This document shows, in pieces, positions 34,384-42,651 of a stretch of 64,000 nt of DNA. Source of the DNA: Flammula alnicola (taxonomy: Eukaryota; Basidiomycota; Agaricomycetes; Agaricales; Strophariaceae). The notes beneath the pieces were generated by a model, which was not told the DNA's origin, searched no databases, and saw only the letters and a list, made by a program, of their open reading frames with translations. The DNA is taken from assembly GCA_015499995.1 (NCBI GenBank), contig JADNRV010000051.1:248001-312000 (forward strand), written 5' to 3'. A program made the translations under genes and the position numbers. The number at the start of each line of letters is the position of its first letter. Positions within the stretch are counted from its first letter, which is position 1.

Positions 34384-35497
34384 TGTGTTAGATATCGCGA
34401 CCAAGGGCCGAAGTCGGCATGTGCCGTACAAATCCCTGGCCAGTGACCTATACACTTATATTAAGCCTGAGTACTTGCCGAACAACTTCAAGCTACTCGA
34501 GCCGCGCAACATGAAGCGCAAAGAAATCATAGCATTTTTTGAACACATCGGTTCCAGAGAGCTGACTTATGATATCACCAAAGTCTTTGCTTTTCACAGT
34601 GTTAATAGTGGACGGAAAGGGAATCAGGTAGTCCTCAGGGTCGATGCCGATGCCGATGCCGATGCTGACCCCACCCCTCCACGAGCAAAGCGGAAGAGGA
34701 AAGCAAAGAAGGCTGCAACTACCGATCATCCCATCGAATCCACTGCCCCACAGAATGAGGATCCTACAGCCAATGCTGACATTGAACCTCAGCCACCAAA
34801 GCCTAAGCCTAAGAAGAAAAAGAAAGGCGTGTCAGAGGTTGCCGATCCGCCGCCCCATGCCGATGCCGACGCACAACAAACTCGCCCGCGGCCGAAACCG
34901 AAGCCCAAGACGAAGAATAAAACCAATCAAGCTGTAGACCCACCAGGTGACAAGACAATCCAATCAACAACACAAGATGCCAATGCGGCAGCAAATGTCG
35001 ATGACGCAGGTACTGCCGATGCAGACAGACAACCCCGTCCGCGACCGAAGCCGAAGCCGAAAAAGAAATCAAATGCGGTTAACCAGAGCAATGTGAGTGG
35101 GCCATTGGAGCACGACGTGAGTCATCCTTACTGTATGTAATTGACATAGTATGCTGATTGACAAACGTTGCAGGTGCCGATATTGAGCGCCAATGTACCA
35201 CAAATGCCGATCAATCGGCCACTGGAAGACCACGATCCAAATCATACGCAAACACTTCGCAATGAAATCCCAGATGAGCTCATTGATCCCGTGCTGCACG
35301 CAGCATCGGCATTGGCTATTGCCGCTCAGAACACTGCCGATCCGTCAGCCGGGTCGGCGACCACTGGTCCCCAACAATCACATGTAAAAGCTACACCAAG
35401 GAAACCAGTCAATACTGCTGATGAGCTAGCTCGTATTGAAGCAAGTAAATATGCTGTCACTGGTAAAAGAGAACGAGTGCGCCGAACGAGAGAATAG
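33209..35497 (+). CDS. KDZ-element accessory protein with Lys/Pro-rich tail, intact
   Basis: The family is not recognised. The gene runs from ATG 33209 (MSTPAFDIPDRPDRRKTFYS) to TAG 35497. Six exons join in phase: introns at 33434-33492, about 33793-33847, about 33975-34033, 34326-34391 and about 35116-35174. The N-terminal half is helical and charged (SPHSSETQSSFTIKRTEVVW, RIAEKHWTRRFDKDAKNHYL, FEKQHERQVLEMKRLLMTYV, SYSKTQLEELFRNYLSHYY). The C-terminal half is a low-complexity basic tail of PKPKPKKKK blocks alternating with Asp-Ala runs, followed by a short conserved-looking end. The basic tail suggests nucleic-acid binding. One intron carries five tandem GCCGATT copies directly before its acceptor. 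Unlike the transposase, no frame break was found. Confidence 0.72.
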
Positions 35498-35657
35498 TTT
35501 GAAGACACCCCGATGCCGATGCCGATGCCGATGAAACTTCAGATCACAACGAGAACACCAAACTGTCGTATACTGAATTTTTGTATATACTGTCAACTAT
35601 ATGTATATACAAACAAGAATCATCTTTACAAAAAAAAACTGTCCAAAAAACGTCACA
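35498..35657. other. Convergent gap with GCCGAT run
   Basis: This gap lies between the convergent ends of two KDZ accessory genes. It starts with tandem GCCGAT units (about 35513-35533), followed by AT-rich sequence. Confidence 0.5.
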
Positions 35658-38229
35658 CTATCCATCTATGACCATGTCCATGTCCGAGCCACTGTTGCCA
35701 GGTGCCGGTCCCGGTGCCGGTGAGAGTCGAGGTGACCTGCGAGGTGGACCCGGAGATGCGACACGCTGTCGACGAGCACGAGGAGATGGCGATCGTGATA
35801 CACGACTGTCGACGACCGCAAGGTGCATATTTGGTGGGGCCGAAGGGGCCGACAGTGCTGCAGCAGTGGGAGGCGGCGGACCAGGTGGTGGGGGTGGTTG
35901 CATTGGCGGAGGACCTGGAGGAGGAGGTGGTGGTGATGGAGCTGCACGAGGAGGAGGAGATGGTGGTGGTGATGAGGCGGGACCAGGAGGTGGGTGCGGC
36001 AGGGGTGACGAGGGACCAGCCGGTCTACCTACTTCCGTCTGTGACGACTGCGGTGTGGCTGGAATGACCTTCACCTGTGGGGGGGCCTGATGCGAGCGTT
36101 GTGGTCGTGCAGTAGCTATTACCGTCGGGGGTTCAACCAGCCTCACTGGATGGGAGCGCGGTGCTGCCGATGCCGACTGTGGTGCCGACTGTGGTGCCGA
36201 CTGTGCTCCTGCCGACTGGGGTGCTGCCGACTCGCCTGCTGCCGACTCACGTGCCGACTCGACTGCTGCCGACTCACGTGCCGACTCACGCGCTGCCGAC
36301 TCGCGCGCGGCTGCCTCGCGAGCTGCGAACTCCGCTTCTGCCTCCAGCTCTTCCTCCTCAGCATCCACAGCGTCTACATACTTGCGGAGGGCATCTGGCC
36401 TCACCTGGTAGACACGATCCATTTGCAGGCCTGCGTACAGGACGACGCTCTGTTGGGTTGTCCTCGGAATTCCGAAGTAGTCCTCCAACCCAATTAGCCG
36501 GTCCTCCAGGGTCAGGCGCTTCACCTCCTTCTCCTCCAACTCTTCTCGAAGCTCCTGAAACTGGACATCCATGCTCAGGCGCTTCTCCTCCTGCTGCTCC
36601 AACTCTTCTCGAAGCTCCTCTCGAAGCTCCTGCCACCTATCGTCCACGATGTCGAACTTGTCCTCGAGGTACACCAATGCCGACTGTACCTTCCCCAGCC
36701 AGCCCTTCGTGTCCTCCGGTTCTGTACTCGCCTTCGCAGCCTGGGCATTGAGCGCTTTCTCCATCCTCGTCAACCTCGCCTCAATTGCCTTCATCCTGTC
36801 CTCCATCGCGCGAGTCGGCATCGGCATCGGCGCACGAGACGCGCGATCGGCATCGGCTTGCCACGCATTGTAGTCGGCCTCAGTCGCTATCGTGTAAACC
36901 ATTTGTTAGTATGCTCATTAGTCTGCAGAATTAACACTTACCTTTCCGTTTCCCCTTGTCTTTACGTGGCCCCCCGCGTTTGGGCTGACCGCCGATCGTC
37001 GATGTGGGTGCCGGGGCCGATGTCACTGCCGACTGCTTCGGCGTACTGACCGCACCTGATGGGCCACTCTCTTCGTCCGTGTCTGTGACCACTTCCTTGC
37101 TCTTGGGTTCCTGTGCACGCTTGGTGGTGCGCGCTTTTTTCTTCGGCCCCGCTGCCGACTTCAGCGTCGCTGCCGGCTTCGATGTCGCTGCCGACTTCTG
37201 CACTCGCTCTCCGCCCCACACACACTTCACCTTGTGCCCCCCGCAGTTCAGGCATGAGGTAATGCCGTGGAGCTGCTTCTCGCATGCCTTATCCAACCGC
37301 TGGCAACGGTCGCAGCGCGGGTCGTGGTAGGTGCCGGTGCCGATGGGCTTCGCCCTCTGCTTTCCTTTCCTCGTCACGGCGCTCGGGACTTCTGCATCCT
37401 CCTCCTCCACTTCCTCCTCCTCCTCCTCCTCCTCATACTCGTCCGAACTGTCCTCCCGTTTGCGCTTGGCGACTTCGGCTGGCATGACCCGCGGTGGCCG
37501 TTGAGCCTGGATCACCCGCGTCTGCCGAGTGGGTCCTGGTTTGGGTTTGGGTGCAGCTGCAGGTGCCGGTGCCGATCGGTCGTCGTCGACCTCCATCCTC
37601 TCCAAAGACCCTAGGCGCCGTATGGGCCGAGGAGCTGCAGCGGGCTGTTGGTGACGGCTAATGGGACGAGGAACTACAGCGGGCTGCTGCTGATGGCTAA
37701 CCGTCAGGTTCGCCATCTCCTCAGTCGGTAGTCGCACCCGACCTCCAGTCCGCGCTTCGTTCCTCGCAGCCGATCCAGTAGCTGGGGCTCTGACCGGCAC
37801 TTCCTTCATCGGCGCCGATCGTCCTGCCGATGCTACAATCGGCGCTTCCCCCCTCACAGCTGACCCTGATCCTGATGCCGCCTCCACCGCTTGCTCCTTG
37901 TCAAACTTTGCAAGGGCCTTCATTTGCTGTACCCGGAATTCTTGATCAATTGCTTGCCGGTCTCTGGCCGGCATGTACTTCTTCACAAAGCGGTAGAAGA
38001 ACCGGCTGACATCGAACTCGGCCTTGAACTGGCCCGTCTGTAATGTTTTGAAAATTTCACTCTTTTTGTTTGTTAGTGGTATATTCCATGTACTATCTAT
38101 CGCACTCACTATATCATGTTCGAGTCCGCGCAAAACTGGCTCGATGTTGTCATCTGCAATGGACTGCCGAATGGCGGCATCGGCAGTGTTGAGGGCAGCG
38201 CGCAGTGATTCAATGGTGGTGAAAGGCAT
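35658..38229 (-). CDS. KDZ-element accessory protein: zinc cluster, coiled coil, Pro-rich tail
   Basis: Starts at ATG 38229 (MPFTTIESLRAALNTADAAI), ends at TAG 35658. Domains in order: a helical N-terminal region (FDVSRFFYRFVKKYMPARDR), a Ser/Pro/Arg linker with an acidic run near 37430-37400, and a Cys cluster CDRCQRLDKACEKQL...CLNCGGHKVKC resembling a fungal Zn2Cys6-type DNA-binding module. A basic segment follows, then a coiled coil of about 100 residues (for example MKAIEARLTRMEKALNAQ and ELREELREELEQQEEKR). An Ala/Arg/Glu/Ser repeat and a long Pro-rich tail end the protein. Two introns: one near 36950-36895 joins GKRK to ATEADYNAWQ and has a CTAAC branch site; another at about 38110-38040 is exactly 72 bases with no stop. 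No frame break is seen. The cluster plus coiled coil suggests a dimeric DNA-binding partner, possibly of the element's ends; that is inference. Confidence 0.72.
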
Positions 38230-38455
38230 TTCGGTGATGCAAAAGAGGTGCGTTGGTGGTTGTGTAGAGAGATCGGCGTCGGCAGGTGTAGTAGCAAGGA
38301 CGTAGGACGAAGTCGTGTATCGATCAACGATGAAAATCGAAAATCAACCATCACGTGATAGTGTACACAGTGCCAAACGTCTATTTTTGTCAATTTACCG
38401 ATGAGATAGTAGAGATCATAGATCTTACCCTTGCCTCAGTACGACCATCACCACC
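38230..38455. promoter_or_regulatory. Divergent promoter between two KDZ accessory genes
   Basis: A 226-bp gap lies between opposed start codons. It contains ATCGGCGTCGGCA (about 38272-38284) near the minus-strand gene. Called a promoter by position only. Confidence 0.4.
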
Positions 38456-39214
38456 ATGCAGAAACAGAGCAATCAGCGCAAGTTGGCAACGACCATCAGC
38501 GATATTCCCGAAGGCTTTACGATCGGCACCGGGCCCGATGGCCAACAATACCTGGTACCACAGTACATGGTGCCGGCGTTGGACCACGCCTTTGCATCGT
38601 ACCAGAGTAAAGCAGATTTGGGTGTTTCGAATGCACCAGGGGGGGTAAGTGCTCATTTTTGCGCTTACTCTGTCGATCGCCCATCCAAAGTGACAATCGG
38701 CATTCGACAGCCCGATCGGCAGTCCAGCCGATCGGCACTCAGCCGATCGGCAGTGAGACTGATCGGCACTTGCTGTGTTGATCGGGCGTCTATTGTTTCG
38801 CACGTTTTCTTACCATTCATTTCAGTCATCACAGGCGATGAATCGGCCTTTTTCTGGTCTTCTAGGTGAAGGACAGCTCATGTTTCCACCAGACCCAGTA
38901 AGGCCGGCATCACTGCTTTGACCGTATATCGGCTGACTCCCCAACAGCAATTAAGTGACCATGAGCGCCTCACCTTACACGCAGAGGTCCTCGCACTACA
39001 AGAGAAATTAGGCATTTCCTATAAAGATGCCTCGCATAGGCTGTATATGGCAGAACTCGAGAAGCTCAAAGTTGCCGATGAAACATACAAGGCCTTCAAG
39101 AACCTTGACAGTCGCATCGCGACCTCCCTCAAAACCCTCCAGGCGCAGTTCGGAGATCCCAAAGCTAACGCAGAGGCTGATGCCGAGGTCATTCCCGATG
39201 CCGATGCCGAGTAG
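38456..39214 (+). CDS. Small KDZ-element accessory protein, intact
   Basis: No family recognised. ATG 38456 (MQKQSNQRKLATTISDIPEG) begins exon 1, which ends GVSNAPGG at about 38646. The first intron (donor GTAAGTGCTC, acceptor CTTCTAG near 38866) is packed with ATCGGCA motifs. A short exon (GEGQLMFPPDP) is followed by a 50-nt intron with GTAAGG donor, CTGAC branch-like site and CAACAG acceptor. The last exon reads QLSDHERLTLHAEVLALQEK and continues helical to DADAE and TAG 39214. The last residues are again Asp-Ala repeats from GCCGAT units. Predicted size is about 170 residues, mainly helical. Function unknown. Confidence 0.65.
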
Positions 39215-39643
39215 TTTATTTTTTGTACATTATCACCATAGTCCAAAGATTTTGTCCTACCCTTCCATTCGTGCACACCTAAGGTCCACCTTCAATAAAA
39301 ATAGCAGCTCAGCTGATCCAATTTGGGTCACCTTGTCAGTGCCGACTGAGATTTAGCGCACATCGGCAGTGCTGCCATTTTAGCCAGTATCGGCAAGGCT
39401 GATGAAATTCAGCCAACGTTCAGCAACGCCGATCCAACGTAACTACATTGCAATACCGATCTAATTCCAAGCATCCTGAGCACTGTATTGACCACATTTA
39501 GTGGACATTATGACTGCCGATCTCATTGTGAGCGCGTCGGCATTGCCGATCTCATTTTGGGCGCGTCGGCATTGCCGATTTCATTTTGGGCGCGTCGGCA
39601 TTGCCGATGTACGTGTATTGGGCCCATCAGACATACATGCAAA
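39215..39643. repeat. Right subterminal region of KDZ element with tandem dyads
   Basis: No gene is present. Between about 39530 and 39612, three units of roughly 30 bases each hold the dyad TCGGCATTGCCGA, spaced by CTCATTTTGGGCGCG-like sequence. More TCGGCA and GCCGAT sites lie upstream (39340-39460). The dyad is symmetric, as for a dimeric binding protein. Confidence 0.8.
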
Positions 39644-39800
39644 TAAGGTTCCAGCGAATTCGCTGGATCACATTATACGGTACACTGTACTACCTATTAT
39701 GGACAGTACATTATTCACTGGTTCAGCGAATTCGCTGAACCCATATCACACGGCACACTGTATGCGTTCGCTGTACCATATTATACGGTACACTGTAACA
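39644..39800 (-). repeat. Right terminal inverted repeat of KDZ element
   Basis: The reverse complement of the left repeat, containing the same palindrome TTCAGCGAATTCGCTGAA (about 39722-39739). A second copy of the end motif TACAGTGTACCGTATAAT occurs inside the repeat near its inner part. Confidence 0.88.
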
Positions 39801-40295
39801 TGCCTACCTGACACCAAACATACAATGTTCCCTTCTACCCCGTGTAGTTCGTGACTTCGACATTTGGGTTGACGCCTCCACTTCATGGGGAATAGGGTTG
39901 ATAGTTGGCGATCATTGGGCAGCATGGAAGCTAGGAAATGGTTGGAAATCAGAAGGCCGAGACATTGGATGGGCAGAGATAATCGCTGTAGAGATCACAG
40001 TAACCTGGGTTGTTATGTCTGCCCGTATTTCTGATGTCGAAGTTTTGATACGAAGTGACAACACAGCCATTATAGACGCCTACAAAAAGGGGCGCTCGAC
40101 CAACATCCATCGCAACCACGCTATTAGAAGAATCACATCCATTCTAGCGACATACAATCTTTCGATTTCACCCATTTATGTACCTTCTGAAGATAATCGA
40201 GCAGATCCTATCTCTCGCGGCGAGTTAGGGCCCGAAAATCTTCGCATTACTGTCGGGTATCAGCCCCCGGAAGAGCTGAAACTCTACTTAAACGA

Positions 40296-42173
40296 ATGCA
40301 TCGCTTAGTGTTGCGACATGGATCAGTGAATACTGATCCTAGAGTGCGATTTGATGCAGGACGTAACAATCCTGAGTAGTGTTTTGAAGTCCGGTCCAGT
40401 CCGGTCTTTTGGCCCCCAGGGACATAGACCAAGACCGAGACCGGTCCATATACATCCCAAGATGTCAAAAAACCGGACTGGACCGATTCAGACCGGTCTA
40501 CGTCGGTCTTTTGCAGTCTTGGACCGGTCTGAACCAGATTCCGGTCTTAACCAGTCTTAACCGGTCTAAGACCGGTTTTTCGATGCAAACCACCAGTAAT
40601 TTGATATATATGTGTCAGTAATATTTGTAGACGTAATATATACCTTGAAATTGAGCCCTGGAATGTTAAATTTCGTTGAGAATTGACTGTTCTACACTAA
40701 TATTTCGCATTTTCTACTCTTTTAGAAACTTTTTGACTGTTTTATTTATTTCTCAGCCAAAACTTTACCAATCTGGATGCCCTTGGGGCCGATTTGAAGG
40801 GATAAATCAGGGCTAAAAAGTAGCCGGTTCAGACCGGTCTTAACCGCAAAGACCGGTCCACCGAGACCGGTCTTTTTGCGGTCTTTGATTCTCAAAAATC
40901 AAAAGACCGGACTGCTGGTCCGGTCTTTTTGCGGTCCAGTCCGGTCTGGTTGCGGTCTTTTTCCAGTCCCAAGACTGGACCTTTAAACACTAATCCTGAG
41001 CCGCCTTCATCTCATACTCACAAACCTTCTCAACGACATGACTCCCAAGTTTCTCCTTCCTATCTCCGTCCGCACGTCTTTGCCCAAGAACGACTTTCAT
41101 CTTGGCATACTTTACATGGCGACCGCTTATACAATGAATTATCAAAATCATTTCCTCCCGAACTCCTTTCTAAATGGCGCAATACACTTGAAGCATCTGT
41201 TGATTTGGAAACTCGCAAGAACTATGGGGCGGGCCTTCTACGTTTCACCCAGTTTTGCGACAAATTCAATGTTCCTGAAATTCAAAGAATGCCTGCCTCC
41301 GAACAACTCCTCTCCTTGTTCCTAGCCGACACAGCGGCAGGACACGTAACCGCTAAAACTGCTTCTTCCTGGCTTACAGGCCTCCAGATGTGGCATGTTC
41401 TAAATGGAACCGAGTGGAAAGGAGCTGAACTGCTCAAGCGAATGAAAAAAGGGGTCAAGAAATTAGCGCCAAAATCGAAATCATCGGAATGCCTTCCAAT
41501 CACTTATGATCATATTTTAGCTCTCCGCCACCATCTAAACCTTTCCGACTCAAGAGATGCTGCTATTTGGGCAGTAACGTCTATTGTTTTCAAGGCCTGT
41601 ACCCGTCTAGGCGAACTAATCCCGAAGACTCACTCTTCCTTTCGAGCTGAGAAAAATGTTTCTCGTGATTGCCCCAAGAGCCGAAAATCCCTTCAAACTG
41701 GACGACGAGTCTTTCAGTTCCACATTCCGTGGACAAAAACCACCGGAAATCAAGGAGCCTGGATATACCTCTTCGGCTCTAATGATGAAATTGACAGTGT
41801 GTCTGCCCTTGAACATCACCTCTACGTTAACGCCAATATCCCTCCAAATGCTCCTTTATTTGCTTTCGAGACAACTTCGGGTTGGTCCTTCCTTTCAAAA
41901 GACGATGTAATGACACGTTGTCATGCCATCTGGTCACCTCTCAATCTCCCCTCACCAACAGGACACGCTTTCCGTATCGGCGGCGCCACGTTCCTTTTAA
42001 TGTGTGGTGTCGACCCTTGGATTGTTATGAAAATTGGTAGATGGTCTTCCAAAGCTTTCTTACTCTACTGGCGTGACGTCGAGTCTATTTTCCTCTCTTT
42101 CATTGATGAATCTTCCCCTACTGTACAAAAGATTAAACAGTCTCTCGCACAAATTGCCACATTTACTTCGTAA
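40296..42173 (+). pseudogene. Tyrosine recombinase of DIRS-like element, split by a MITE
   Basis: The frame opens at ATG 40296 (MHRLVLRHGSVNTDPRVRFD), overlapping the RNase H stop by 13 bases. A MITE interrupts it at 40377; the frame resumes at 40993 with the target copy and reads open to the stop at 42173. The N-terminal SAM-like part reads WRNTLEASVDLETRKNYGAG and FADTAAG-like LFLADTAAGHVTAKTASSWL. The catalytic part reads FKACTRLGELI (first Arg), GHAFRIGGATFLLMCG (His-x-x-Arg), KIGRWSSKAFLLYWR with the presumed nucleophile Tyr. The active-site residues expected of tyrosine recombinases are all present. Apart from the MITE I see no lesion. In DIRS elements this enzyme integrates a circular DNA intermediate without target-site duplication. 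Confidence 0.85.
40377..40992. mobile_element. Second hAT-type MITE with perfect 8-bp TSD
   Basis: The ends TAGTGTTT and AAACACTA form a short perfect inverted repeat, extended imperfectly (AGTCCGGTCCAGTCC against GGTCCAGTC). The target duplication ATCCTGAG is exact at 40369-40376 and 40993-41000. At 616 bp it has no transposase. Both subterminal zones are dense in ACCGGTCT/AGACCGGT motifs, while the centre is AT-rich. Its end sequence and motif differ from the first MITE, so the two belong to different families. Confidence 0.92.
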
Positions 42174-42199
42174 TTCAACTACTGTATTTTTACATATTC

Positions 42200-42320
42200 T
42201 TTGGGGGAAGGTTCAATCCGGAGTCTTTCACCTTGTTGTTCATTGCATTCACAGTTTGGGGGAAGGTTACATCCTCCGGATAGATAAACACAAGAGTAAA
42301 CATTTACTCTTTCCCCCCAA
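42200..42320 (+). repeat. Repeated TTTGGGGGAAGGTT at 3' end of DIRS-like element
   Basis: Exact direct copies are at 42200-42213 and 42255-42268, and a related inverted CTTTCCCCCCAAA follows near 42308. They come just after the recombinase stop and may belong to the element's terminal repeat or 3' processing region. Confidence 0.6.
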
Positions 42321-42651
42321 AATTTGTTGTTTTGTTTTTCTACGAGCACTTGTCAGCCTCGGCCTTTGCACACTTAGCTATGTGTCTAGTAAGCTTGATC
42401 CTCAGCTTCGACATCATCTGGGCCCCGGGGAATAGTGAAGATACATTGTAAAGAGCATCAGATAGGCAAGACACTCGTCTACTGATTGCTTGGTATTACG
42501 ATGAAGCCTCCCGTATTCTGCCTGTTGGTGAGATGTTAGATGTCGAAAAGGTCTGTGGCCTCATCATTCATCCGATATTTCACTGCTTTCAATACAAATT
42601 ATTCTACGCACTCATCATACAAAAAACATGGCAAGCAGAAGGTCAAAACGA
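42321..42651. other. Junction region between DIRS-like element and RPN9
   Basis: Contains no supported gene. The exact right end of the retroelement lies somewhere here or slightly upstream. Confidence 0.3.

Larger units (their letters stand above)
26410..39800. mobile_element. KDZ-superfamily DNA transposon (~13.4 kb), five genes
   Basis: The element interrupts the RT/RNase H gene. Its ends are inverted repeats beginning TGTTACAGTGTACCGTATAA. Inside are a KDZ (Kyakuja-Dileera-Zisupton) transposase and four other genes: one on the minus strand downstream of the transposase and three on its other side. Two divergent pairs share short promoters at 33017-33208 and 38230-38455. The motif GCCGAT/ATCGGC recurs through coding and noncoding parts but is rare outside. 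I found no perfect target-site duplication next to the repeats: CATACCTT precedes the left end and TGCCTACC follows the right. KDZ elements are known from basidiomycetes, sometimes next to TET/JBP genes; no TET/JBP-like protein is evident here. Confidence 0.87.
24914..40308 (+). pseudogene. Reverse transcriptase-RNase H of DIRS-like element, split by KDZ transposon
   Basis: The left part starts at ATG 24914 in another frame, overlapping the gag end. It reads SGWARALSSLHLETKFP, ESKNYRMIRNFSALDDN, then an intron (25390-25702, GTACGT...CCAG, phase 0), then APPGTQAASLDVIKAYR, HVAPFGLTTAG and the active-site segment KWVDNFDFIR. Where RTs carry two Asp, this copy reads Asp-Asn. The thumb-like LTKLNSFITKQKVS and ASMHGTLQHASFVYRDGRAF follow. 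The frame is cut at 26410 by the KDZ element and resumes at 39801. The RNase H part reads DFDIWVDASTSWGIG, GWAEIIAVEI, VLIRSDNTAIIDAYKK and EDNRADPISRG, supplying the acidic residues expected of RNase H. The stop is TAG 40306-40308. Confidence 0.82.
23150..42320 (+). mobile_element. DIRS-like tyrosine-recombinase retrotransposon with three nested insertions
   Basis: The order gag, RT-RNase H, tyrosine recombinase, with short overlaps between consecutive frames, is that of DIRS/Ngaro-type retroelements, which integrate through a tyrosine recombinase instead of a DDE integrase. The outer limits are approximate: the left is placed at the leader hairpin, the right at repeats of TTTGGGGGAAGGTT after the recombinase. 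I could not match left and right termini, so split direct or inverted terminal repeats remain unproven. Subtracting the two MITEs and the KDZ element leaves roughly 4.7 kb, a plausible size. It lies between F-box copy 3 and RPN9. The element is dead: gag has a nonsense codon, RT lacks the second Asp of its active site, and all three genes are interrupted. Confidence 0.82.

Noticed and set aside
35581..36090. Plus-strand Gly-rich open frame
   Set aside because: Antisense shadow of the Pro-rich tail of the minus-strand KDZ accessory gene; CCN proline codons read as Gly on the other strand.
38880..38952. Frame break in the small KDZ accessory gene
   Set aside because: A 50-nt intron with GTAAGG donor and CAACAG acceptor explains the change of phase.
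26402..39808. Target-site duplication around the KDZ element
   Set aside because: CATACCTT before the left end and TGCCTACC after the right end do not match; ACACCAACACATAC and ACACCAAACATAC occur near both sides but are not adjacent to the repeats.
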